From the NCBI GenBank assembly GCA_012295275.1, contig CM022672.1:1448943-1512942 (forward strand): 64,000 nucleotides of DNA, written 5' to 3'. The notes under the pieces are model-generated. The model saw only the letters and a list, made by a program, of their open reading frames with translations, searched no databases and had not been told where the DNA came from. Position numbers and translations under genes: made by a program. Positions 51,001 through 62,041 of this stretch are shown here, piece by piece; the stretch's first letter is position 1, and each line of letters begins with the position of its first letter. Source of the DNA: Chrysomallon squamiferum. Taxonomy: Eukaryota > Mollusca > Gastropoda > Neomphalida > Peltospiridae.

Positions 51001-53579
51001 GTAAAATTAACACCTCAAATTATAAGCAAACTATTTTTTTGTTATTTGCAGATTATGTTAAGATAGAGATACAAAATGTACTGGTTGTGCATAACATATT
51101 TGTAAGAAACTGTTTTATTACTGGTCATACTAAGCAGATACATATGGTGTCTTTAGAAATTAATGTTTATTGTTATGCTAATTTTATTTTTTAAAGTTTT
51201 TATTTTACTCAGTCGGAAGGCTGTGGAATATGTTAAAGGAATGTAGCAGAGCAATAAATAATGGAAGTAATTTGTCTTTTTTCAATTATTATTAACGTCA
51301 CAAATAATTGTTTTAACACAGAGAATAACACAAAACATGAAAGGATGCAGATTCGTGTTAGACACTTTCTTTAAATTTTATTTTCATTTCCCAGGATGTC
51401 TTCAAGATGTTTTCCTGCATCTGTTTGAAGCATGACAGGATGCAGGTTCAGTCCTAAGTGTTCCTATTAGTTTATTTAGTTTTGTTCAGCTTGCACTGTA
51501 CATGTTTTCCTGTCTGAGAAGAGAGAAGGTGCATGATAAATGATATTTATTGCTGTTTATTGGTAAGTAGTGGTAGCATGAGTCATCTATTTGATGAATG
51601 AGACAATCATCATGTCAGCAATTTCAAAACTTTTAAATTTCTATTCTCCAGATTATGACTTGATTATCCCCAGAGTATGTTTGTAAGTTTGTATCATTTT
51701 ACTAGACTGAAAAAAATAATGATAACAGTAACAACATAAAGCAAAGAAAAATTGTGACATTTTATTCAGATTTCACAGCTGAACAATAATTCACAATGGA
51801 AATATATCATGTACACATCTCTAACAATATCTGACTTCGTTATGAAAACTTGTGAATTCTTTGTAATTCAAAATAATAAAATTATTAAATATTTTAACAT
51901 GCATTTATTAAATAATACATGTCCTTATTTGAGTTGATTACAATTTATGAAAATGAAGTAACAAAGGATAAGAAAATATAAATTACATTAATGTTTGCGT
52001 GGCTGTTTGGCTTTTATAAATATTCTTAGTTACTGAAAATAATTTTATAATAATAATCTTTGTGCTTTGTTGTATTATGTTACAAAATAAAAACAGTTTA
52101 AATATATAAATACCTTGTAAAACCTATAATTTCTTAAACTATGTTCATGAGATATTGAATACACAGTATTTTATTTTATACTTCCAAGATATTGTTTAAT
52201 TCAACCTTTTGTATGGACTGCCAAAATACATTTTAAGCAGTTACTTCAAAAAAGAGAAATTGATTTATAGTCTAGACACAGAGGGAAAAAACACACCTTG
52301 TAAAAAGCTGAATATAAATGTTATTTGTTATTTTTATTTTTTTTATTCCCAAAATGATAACTTTTTCAATGGTCAACTTTCATTTCTTTTTTCTTTTTAA
52401 ATTAATAAGATTTATTAAGATCACTAACAAAGGTTTACTTCGTAAATCATAAAATAACAATTATTTATACAATATAAAAAATAAAAAAACCCAGAAATTA
52501 TTACAATAAAAAAATAATTAAAAAATTATAAATTAATCACAAAGTTCACAAATATCAACATTAATCTGTACAACTTTACAGTTTTGGACTGGGGGTTGGG
52601 GAGTGTGGGGTGAAAATGGAGGGGGACAGGACGTAGACTATGTACACTGTACAAAATAAAAAATACTGGCAAAAATGTAATATCGACTTGATCTTATATA
52701 CATGCATATTATATATATGTAAAATGTCTTTGTTTGTCAATGAATATATATATATATATATATAAAATCATGCCAGAATGCATGCTTATGATCTCAGCTG
52801 TGACGTGAAAAAAACAACCCAGTAAGAATATCAGTTAAACTGAAGTTTATAAATGCTGACTGTATAAAAGCAAATTATGTTACAGTTGAGATGATATATA
52901 TATATATATATATCAAAATGGCATTTTTATTCGGCTCAGCTGATTTTAAATATGGCAATATTTTAAGAGAAATAATAAAGTTTCAAAACAATGTTTCATT
53001 TCATATTTCACATAGAAGAAGATATTACCTATCTCTATTATTAGAGTCTTGTAAATAAAACATTATTTGGCTAAATATAGCAAGGACAATAAAAAAAGAT
53101 TTAAAAAAAATAAATAAAATAAAATATAACAGGCAAAACAAGAATGTTTCTTTCCCCTCATGTTAAAATTAATTTTTGTTTCTAGAGTATGTAATAAAAT
53201 TAGGAAATAAAACTTGGCTTATGATTACATATAATTTTTTAGTTTACTTATAAGTCCCGTGTTTCTTCTTGGATCTTCTATCACATTTTAAAGGTATATA
53301 TGATTTTAAAGATCAGTCTGTTCTTTAAATTTGCAAACCATCATTTTATTTTGAAATTAATTAACACATCACACCTGTGAAGATGTTAAGTATCTATTAT
53401 TTGTCTGAACAACCTTAATTTTGTGTTAAAATAAATCTGAAATGTGTCAAAGACTAACCAAGACTGGAATCCAGGTTATTGTAATGGTAACTTCAAATGC
53501 CATTTTTAATTTAATATCTAACGGGTAGGTAAGACCAAGATTTATAAATAAATAGATATTAATTCATGATTTCTTGAGA

Positions 53580-54470
53580 TAATAGATTTACTCTCAGTTA
53601 TCTGATTTATGTTAGTATTATCTATCCACATGTAGGTTTGATTTTTACATGATAAATTTAAAATATCTCTATGTAGTATTAATTAAATAAGTATGTTTAT
53701 GTAAATGTTATGGTTGAAATAGATTAACTTTCATCTAATCTATATTTAGTTTAATCTTTACATGATAAATCTGAAATCTATGTAAGTATTAAATCAGTAG
53801 TATATGTATGTAAATGTTATGGCTGAAATAGATTTACTTTTTTCTCTCTATATTTAGTTTGATCTTTAGATAACAAATCTAAAATGCCTCTATATATTAA
53901 ATAAGTACAAATATGTTATAAGTGAAATAGATTTACTTTTATCCATCTTCATTTAGTTCTGATAAATTTGAAATCCCTATATGTATCAAATAAGTATATA
54001 TATCTATATGTAATTACAGTTGATATGACCAAAATTGGTTTATTATTTTTTATCTTTATGTGACAAAATTAAAATCACTATAAGTATTACATAAGTACAT
54101 GTAAGAAAATGTTATCAGATAGAAAAAATTTACTGTAACAAGTGTTGATCATTATGACAAATCTTACATCCCTGTGTATCCCTGTATGTATTAAATAAGT
54201 AAATGTATGTAAATATTGTCATTAAGATAAGATTCATTTTTTCTATCTATATTTAGTTTTGATTTCTAACTGACAAATCTAATATATTAAATAAGTACAT
54301 TTACTTTCAGTTATTTAAATTTTATTTATTAATTTTTTGTGATAAACTTAAAAAACACTAAATGTATTATAATAAGTACAAGTTTATAAATGTTATGAGA
54401 AAGAATTAGATTTTCTCTTTATTATTAATTTTTATGTGTATCATAAGTACATGTATATAAATGTAAATAA
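53580..54470. repeat. Degenerate tandem array, about 70-110 bp period, about nine units
   Basis: Units share AATAGATTTACTTT, a TATATTTAGTTTGATCTTT-like word, ATGATAAATCTGAAAT and TTAAATAAGTACATGTATG, then GTAAATGTTATG. The AAATAAGTA-like anchor recurs near 53685, 53790, 53899, 53987, 54088, 54191, 54290, 54370 and 54441. Copies are diverged, so the array is old. Confidence 0.75.
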
Positions 54471-54846
54471 GGTGATTTACGAATGGATTTTGAAATAAAC
54501 TGAGGTAAAAATGTTTTAATTTTAAGCTTTAATGAATATATTTAATAAAAGACCATGAGTTAAGAAATTTGTAAGTTTTAATTTAAAATTTTTGTCCCAT
54601 TATTTCAGTTGAAAATCAGTCCAGAACAAATTCCAAAACTAACAAAAAAGAATAAGATTTCAATTTGTTACAAATATAAAAAAAATAATAATAATAATAA
54701 TAAAAAAAAAAAAAAATTTTTTTTATTAAAAACAATGAATGGTTTACTGTTTTCTTACTATAAATTACCTGATAAATTAATAAATGAACTGGTAAGTAAA
54801 TCATAAAACATCTAAGACTCTGTTAGGAATTCATCATTATGAGAAT

Positions 54847-55429
54847 CTAATGGGAAATGATCACAGGATGAGGTTAAAGCATAAAACAACTCTTCATGAT
54901 CAGGAGGAACTAATGGGAAATGGTTACACATGGGGAATTATATAAAATGTGATAATTCATGATTGAGAGACACTAACTGTAAATGGGCAATGGTTACAAG
55001 ATTAATGGAGAGAAAACATGATTAACACTTCACAAATTGTTAATGGTTACAATTTAAGAGAATGGAAGAAAAATGATTTATCAGTTCATTGTTAAAATAT
55101 TCTAATAGACAATGGTTACGAGATAATTTCAATACAAATTGTAGAAAAATTATAAAAAGACTTGACAATTCATGATTAAAATAAGCTAATTGTTACATCT
55201 TGCTGGAAGTTATGGTTACAAAAGATATCTGACATGATTTTACAAAACCAATAAACAATGCTCACATTATGAGATAATTTGGTTACGGATAATAATTTAA
55301 AAAAAACACAATTCAAAATTAAAATAAATTAATGGGCAATGGTTACATTCTGTTGGAAAAATATGGTTACAAATTAAGAGGAAAAGAAATCTGACATGAT
55401 CCGTGGGAAACTAATGGGAAATGGTTACA
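54847..55429. repeat. Degenerate array of CTAATGGGAAATGGTTACA motifs
   Basis: The 19-base motif CTAATGGGAAATGGTTACA is exact at 54910 and 55411. It appears in variants at 54847, 54982, 55040, 55102, 55185, 55210, 55329 and 55361. Spacing is irregular. A second shared word, TCTGACATGAT, at 55228 and 55390, shows a higher-order unit of about 162 bp. Confidence 0.7.
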
Positions 55430-55730
55430 GTTTTATAAGACCTGAATTCTGTATAACTTACAGTTATATACATAATATACAAACCAGTGTAAAACAAGAT
55501 GAACAGTTATGTACAGACTAAAAGACTACAACACTCACACATGCACAAACATTGGCACAGCACCATCAGGTAAGTTTTATTTATTTTCAAGTGTAACAGT
55601 GTTAGAGAAAAGTCATCAGCATTTCGTCATTTCAATATTAGCATTTTTTTGTACCACATTTTTGAGTGTGTGTGATGTGAATATGTGTATGTGAGGTGTG
55701 TGTATGTGCTATGTGAATGTGTGCATGTGA

Positions 55731-55766
<36 letters not shown>
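55731..55766. repeat. (GT)n microsatellite
   Basis: About 15 GT units, preceded from 55,665 by imperfect GTGTATGTGA words. Confidence 0.9.
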
Positions 55767-55771
<5 letters not shown>

Positions 55772-56045
55772 AGGTGACCCATGAATGGTAATGAAACAAT
55801 TGCTTATAAAGTAATAAAATAAAAATAATTTTAGGGTTTTTTTTTAAATGTTTAGTATGCATATATGCATATCATTATATTGTGTTGAAGTGCTTATCTG
55901 TGTTTTACTTATGTTTCAGGTAAATCCAAAATATAATTGTAAAATATATATTTATTAATTTAACTGGGGAAAACCACTGGTTTATATCGTATTTAACTCA
56001 GTGAAATAACATCAGTATTCCAGTTCATCTGTTCAGAAACAAATT

Positions 56046-56077
<32 letters not shown>

Positions 56078-56225
56078 AAAAAAATAATAATAATAAAATC
56101 TTTTGGTAATGAATAAAAATGTACCCCTGAAATATTCATCTATTAAAACTGATTTTTCAGATATTTACAAATAATTTAAATTTTTTTCAAAAGATAAAAC
56201 ATTTACAAACCTGCAATTATTTTTC

Positions 56226-56272
<47 letters not shown>

Positions 56273-56273
56273 T
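56226..56273. repeat. (TAA)n microsatellite
   Basis: About 16 TAA units. Confidence 0.95.
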
Positions 56274-56428
56274 AAAGGAAAAAACCCCAAACTTTAACAT
56301 ACTGTTAAATTATTTTAGCATATTAAATCTTTAATTAAAATCCATTCTTAAACAATACCCCCTCCAAAAAACAAATATGTAAATAAATTAATATGAAAAA
56401 AAAGCTACAGCCATAAACAAATTAATAA

Positions 56429-56429
<1 letters not shown>

Positions 56430-56491
<62 letters not shown>
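56430..56491. repeat. (TAA)n microsatellite
   Basis: About 20 TAA units, some 200 bp from the preceding TAA array and 213 bp beyond the ADGRA3 stop codon, so probably in or near its 3' UTR. Confidence 0.95.
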
Positions 56492-56493
<2 letters not shown>

Positions 56494-56703
56494 AATGTTA
56501 ACCAAAAATTAATATTACGCAAAAAAAAAGAAAAAAGAAGAAGACTTACTTAAATTCAGTTCAGTCACATAATGAATTACTCATTAAACAATTACCCAAG
56601 TGGTATGTAGTTGTTAAGGCTATCACGATATATTAACATATATATACTTTATTATCACTTGTAAAAAAAACATGTACAAATCAAACACATAATGCACCTT
56701 GAG

Positions 56704-59700
56704 CTATACACTGGTTTCTTTTTTAAACAGTTCCTCAGGCTCATTCTGGGGCACCCACACATTAACAACACTCTCTGAATCATCGTCCGAAGAGGAATCG
56801 GAATCTTCCACCATGTTACAAAAGCCTGTCTGTGTCAATCGATCGTACTCACTCATAGACCTGGGCAACCAGAAAGCCTTTTTGGCCAGGTCGTCACTCT
56901 CACTGGCCTGAGTGATCAGTTTGGAAAGCACCTTTTGCTGGTAGTTGTGATTCACGTAAGCGTACGCTATTTTGGCCGGCCTGTCTTTGTACTGCTCCTC
57001 CCAGCCCAAAGACCTCTGTTTCTGCATGCCGTGGTTCTTTGCATATCTGTCATGTGACCGGTGCCTCTTTCGGTGAGTCGGGTCTGAGTGGTGGTCTGAA
57101 TCGTTCACCTGCTGCCGTTTCTCGAACCTCACCTGACTGTCAGACTCGGGACTGAGGAACCTGCTGTCATGTATCTGACTGTCCGACATGACAGGACTCC
57201 GCGACCCTTCGTGTCCCAGCATCGCGACCACGTTTTCGGGTCGAGAGCTGTTGCGCCGGTGTCCACGCTGCCGACTGCTGTCAGAGCTGTAGTCGCCCGA
57301 CATCGGCCGAGTCCTGTGAGGGCTGTGAGAGCCTCTGGAACTGTGTGAACCCCGACTCCCCGGGCTGTGCACTCGCTCGCCCGAGGGAGGCCGGAACCGT
57401 TTCGGACTCTGTATTCGATTGTAACACATTCCCGAACTGTCAAAAGAAGCCGGCTGGTAGTTTATTCCTGAAACGTCGAACGACGGAGCTGGCTGATAAC
57501 TTATTCCTGAACTGTCGTAAGTCGGAGCTGGCTGATAGCCGTAGCTGTGGCTGCTGTAGAAAGCCGGCTGGTAGCTTATTCCTGAATTATCAAACGTGAT
57601 TGGCGGCCGCATCAACACTTGACCTTTTGCTCCCATGTGACTGGGCAGTCCTACAGGCAGGTGAATCTGCCGGACGCTCGGGGGAGGATCGCGAATGCAG
57701 TGGTCGCTCACCTGGCTCTGCCCGTCGAAGTCTCTCAGGCGAGGCACGGAGCCGTCGCGCACCATGAACTCGCTGCTGGGACTGGAGTGGATGGCCCCAG
57801 GCTTGGTGCAGCCGTTCTGCGGCGTGGGTCTCGGCAGAGTGTTGTTGCGCTGGTTCACTGGTTTGAAAGCACTCGGATGAGTCACTCCCAGGGAGCCAGC
57901 ACTAGGGGATCGGTTGTGCTGAGGTAGATGGTTCCCTGCAAGAGGCGCTGTGTTTAAGTGTGGGCTCACTCTGCCCGGTTCAGGAGTCTTAGCACCTCCT
58001 ACAGGCGTCATTTGGTTTCGGTCCATCGGTGGCCCATTGAAGATGGGGGCCGAGTTCTGTGAATTTACACACAAATTGTTTGAATTTTGCTGGGTATTCC
58101 TTTGAGTAATGTTTGCCAGACTTTGTCCACCTGTGTTGTCAGAGTCTTTGGTTTGAATCTGAATTTCTATACTGAGATGTGTGTTTGCTTCACTGCTGGT
58201 GCCCTGACTGAACTGCTGGTTGAACTCAGACATGTTGTCAGTGAGGCTGCTGTTGATGTCTCTGTTCACGTCTTTGTTCATTATCTTTGACTGGTTGTGA
58301 CGATTCTTGTCCCAGAATCGCTTGGCTGCACCGTTTTGTTTTTGGTTATAGAAGTTAGGAAAACTGGCATCTTGAATGCTGCTAACAATTGACCCTTCTT
58401 TCGACGAGTTAGGCACAGGGATGAGGTTTAAATTGGACTGTTTGCTCTGAGTGTTTTTCATGTTATACGCTTTCGTGATGTTCGAAGATTTCTGTGAGTA
58501 ATTCGACACGTCCATATTGCTGTTGCTCTTGACAACATTGCCGTTGGCAACAGGAGTTATGCTGGTTGGGGGATCGGATGTGGTGACGGGGAAAGTGTAC
58601 AAGGGAGCAGGTCCACAACCAAAGAAACGTTTCCAGCTCAAACGAGAATCCTTTCTCGTCAGGCAGAAAAAACACACCATGAAAATACCCAACATTGCAC
58701 TCATTAATCCATAGAGGTAACTGAAAATCAACTCCTGGTAAGGTATTATAGACCTGAAAGGCTTGGCCACTGCAAAAGCACCACACACCCAGGCCACTAT
58801 GTACAAAAATAACGTGGCCACCAATGCACGAAGTTGCGTTATCGGACGACGTTCCTGATCAAGGATGCTGCGAGTGGATTCAGCATCATCATCATCCTCA
58901 TCGTTCAGCCTTGTCAGTGACTGAGTCTCTAGATTTGTGTCTGGCTGGTTGGGAACCAGTTCTATCTCATTGACGTGCATTTCCTCTGTCTCATCAGTTT
59001 CATTTAAAGTGCTGTTTGCACCTCTGATGACACAAGATATTCTCATGAAGAAAATTAAATTCAGCACAACCAGTAATGTAATGGGTCCATAGAAAGCTCC
59101 AAGACTTGGCTCCCAGTCAAGAAAACAGCTGAAATATTTCAAAAACAATGAGAGTTATACTAAATTGCTCTGAATTACTGTTCAACTTAAAAAATATTAT
59201 ATCTTATTATACTACTTTAACTACATTGTATAATTAATGCTGGACATAAAACTAAAACATTATTAAAATACTGCTTTATTATTATTTTATTACTTTGTGT
59301 TACATTTTATTTCACTTCTAAGTCAAACAATTGTTTAAATTGTGAATAATAATCTATATTGATTACTAGACTGCTGAAATACAAATAACGTTAATGAAAG
59401 AAAAATTAACATCTCACTACCAACATAGCATCAGCAGAAATAATGATGATTATGGTAAGTAATATTCACAGTAAATGTTAAACAGGAATGTATGTGTATG
59501 TGTGTGTGTGTGTGTGTGTGTGTCTGTGTCTGTGTTTGCATGTGTAGAGAGAAGCAGTATTAAGATTAAATCAGACAGGTAATCAGGAGGAATAGATTGA
59601 TAAGCAGGTAGACAGTCAGACAAAGAAAAAGAAGAAGACGTATGATGAAATGTAAAGACAGATGTAACAGACTCTCAGACAGACAGACAATGTTTTTAAA

Positions 59701-61715
59701 AACTTACTACTCCATTCCTGAATAATGGTTCATGTTGACTGCAGCAGTGATACCACAGATGATAATGGGAACACCCCAACCCAGGAAGTAAAATCTTAAA
59801 ATTGGTTTTGGAGGTAGAGGCATCTGTACTGGTTCAGGAGGAGGAGAAGGCGGCCTCTCAGCTTTTGTAAACTTCTTAAACATATTACTGCAATAAAAAA
59901 CATCAACAATACTTTGTAAACTTCTTAAACATGTTACTGCAATAAAAAACATCAACAATACTTTGAAAACTTCTTAAACATATTACTGCAATAAAAAACA
60001 TCAACAATACAGTTATTACCATACACTAATAATCTATCACTGTTAATCAGTTATATAATATAACTATCAAAGATAAAAAAAAAAGAGGAATAAATTAAAT
60101 CAAAAACAATATACGGTTTCTCGAATGCAAAACAGTGTATCATAGTAATATAAAAATGATATTACATAATTACCAGATATAAAAATATGCCTAAATCATC
60201 TGAAACTAATTTGAATCAGGACTTACTACATTCTGTGATATCCTGGATAAACTCTGAAAAGACTGACCAAAAAAAACAAATTAATTAACAGAATATGTGA
60301 TGTGTTTGACATACTTTTCCTTATTTGGCAGTGATAGAAAAAAAGGAATAAAACAAATAAGAAGACATCTTACTTGGCAGTGATTGTAATCCAGAAGATG
60401 GCACACAGAGTGAGATAGTGAATGCAGATGCCAGCCACCTGACAGGCCACCTCTATGTCGGTGCGGTTGATGCCCATGGTGAAGGCGACAATCAACAAGA
60501 GAACGCTGATACAGATGTTGATCACAGAGTGTTTCATTTTCTTTGGTATGAAAATTAGTCTACAAAGAAAAAAATATGAAAATATTAATGAGTGAATCAA
60601 TGTATGAATCAGTGAGTGAATGAATGAATGTATGAATGAGTGAGTGAATGAATGAATAAATGAGTAAAATGAATGAATGAATGAGTAAATGAATGAGTAA
60701 ATGAATGAATGGATGATCAAAAACAGATCTGGATTAATTAAAAGCTCAGCAGTCTTATAATTTTTAAAAATTTGTTGCTTTCTGCATGTGTGTATGTATT
60801 TTTCCTAACTCTGGGAAGATGGACAGTTCAGACTTATAGCTTTTCATAACACAAAGCAAAGGTGGAATGGGAAATACTGTTTTACCTGAAGCATGTAATG
60901 TAGGTGATAATGACTGCCATCATACACAGCATACAGATGCAGCTTCCAACATAGATAACTGGTTCCATCATAAATGACTGTCTGTTTCCTAGCACTGTAT
61001 GGTCCTGTAAAACACACATTATTTTAATATAAAAATATATTATATGGTTGAAAATAACAAAAAGAAAAAGTCAGTGTGTACACAGACATACACACACTCT
61101 TGTAGACAAAAAAATAGATGTTGATATAGACAGATACAGATATTTATAGATACAGATAGATAGATAGATATGTTTGTAGTGTATAAAGCACCAGAACTCT
61201 GCTTTAGTTTTGTCGTGCATTAACAGTAGCAAAAGAGATGTAAACTATAAAACAGCTGGAATACATTTACACAATTTTTTATAACAAACTACACCTTGGA
61301 AAATACTACAAATATATATACTTTTTTTTTTCCCCTTACCTGTAAAATTGCAAAATTAGAAAGATGATAACAGTGCACTGTGCTTATATTCCTTTCCTGA
61401 GACACGATCCTGCAGCCCTCAGTGCTCCAGTCTCCCAGGCCACCATTAGCCTCAAAGTCCCAGAATGCAGCAGTAATGCGGGCTTCTGTGTCTGGCACAA
61501 GGAACTTGATCACTAGAGGCTCTGAGAGGTTTGACACAGAATGACCTGTGATAAGTGAAAAATAGAGAGAGGTGAGACTGAAGTAATCAGAGTGTAGTGG
61601 AAAGAAATATGGAAAAGTATGAAGACTGGAGAAGATATAGAGAACAATATAGACAAGAAGTGATTTTTGAGGAAAACATGAACAAAAAAACAGAGACAGA
61701 GAAAGAGAGAGACAA

Positions 61716-61752
<37 letters not shown>

Positions 61753-62041
61753 TAGACAGAAAGAGAAACACAGAGTGTGTATGTGGGCTTGTGTTGAACA
61801 ATAACAGTATTGATGATGATGATGATGTCTGAAACAACTACTCACCGACTGACACAGTGATGACGTTGGAGATGACTGTCCAGTTTCTGGTTCCCAGGAC
61901 AAGGTCGCTGTGCACTGTGGTTGTGCTGGGGAACAGTGAGCCATTTCTGAAAACTGTCACCTGAATCCTCGTCTCATTCTGATCTGAGTTACTGTGGTTC
62001 TTCAGCAGTGAGGGAGGAATAGCCACAGACAGACGCACATT
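56704..62041 (-). CDS. ADGRA3: Adhesion G protein-coupled receptor A3-like, 3' part (5' end outside window)
   Basis: Seven exons in minus order (62041-61846, 61545-61340, 61004-60886, 60559-60374, 60253-60227, 59887-59708, 59128-56704) encode the last 1,112 residues. Residues 1-134 are the end of the GAIN domain with a GPS-like site (C124, then HLS at 126-128). Seven membrane helices follow at about 149-171, 184-203, 213-233, 275-296, 314-336, 404-426 and 437-460. FWDF...[31 protein letters not shown] and [11 protein letters not shown] match ADGRA3/ADGRA2 (GPR125/GPR124), nearer to ADGRA3. The 652-residue cytoplasmic tail is Ser/Pro/His-rich and ends KETSV, a class I PDZ ligand like the ETTV of vertebrate members. 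Family members act in planar polarity and Wnt signalling. The LRR, Ig and hormone-receptor domains expected upstream lie beyond 64 kb. Confidence 0.88.
57418..57600 (-). repeat. ADGRA3: SSGISYQPA-type peptide repeat in the ADGRA3 tail
   Basis: About five units related to (F/Y)D-x-SGISYQPA occur in tandem: NSGISYQPA, a shortened [25 protein letters not shown] and SSGMCYN. They are rich in Tyr and Pro. The DNA repeat is visible as GGCTGGTAG/GGCTGATA words on the plus strand. Confidence 0.85.
59867..60013 (-). repeat. ADGRA3: 49-bp tandem triplication containing an ADGRA3 splice acceptor
   Basis: Three copies (59867-59915, 59916-59964, 59965-60013) differ at only a few positions. On the gene strand each holds a poly-T tract, attgcag and the first 21 nt of the TM4 exon (TAAYATGTTTAAGAAGTTTAC). 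Only the copy next to the exon body keeps the frame. Confidence 0.95.
60227..60253 (-). other. ADGRA3: 27-nt micro-exon of ADGRA3
   Basis: Flanked by tcttttcag and gtaagtcc on the gene strand. It encodes [10 protein letters not shown] across its junctions, in the second intracellular loop. Phases match both neighbours, and the position corresponds to TARNIYKQ in human ADGRA3. Confidence 0.82.
60582..60712. repeat. (GAAT)n imperfect microsatellite
   Basis: GAATGAATGAGTGAAT-type tetranucleotides for about 130 bp, about 25 bp upstream of the acceptor of the TM2-TM3 exon of ADGRA3. Confidence 0.9.
61718..61746. repeat. (CA)n microsatellite in an ADGRA3 intron
   Basis: About 14 CA units between the GAIN exon and the GPS exon. 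Confidence 0.95.

Larger units (their letters stand above)
47946..56703. other. Long non-coding interval between QDPR and ADGRA3
   Basis: About 8.8 kb flanked by the 3' ends of two convergent genes. It holds the QDPR 3' UTR, presumably the ADGRA3 3' UTR at its right end, two degenerate tandem arrays (53.58-54.47 and 54.85-55.43 kb), and GT and TAA microsatellites. No coding exon is supported. The short frames between 48.7 and 52.4 kb are AT-rich and lack conserved domains. Confidence 0.6.

Noticed and set aside
48749-52400. Several 60-90 codon frames between QDPR and ADGRA3
   Set aside because: All are rich in Ile, Phe, Tyr, Asn and Lys from AT-rich DNA and lack conserved motifs.
57129-57927. 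Open frames of 60-104 codons on both strands inside the ADGRA3 last exon
   Set aside because: They are shadows of the GC-rich coding frame. None shows a recognisable domain or splice context.
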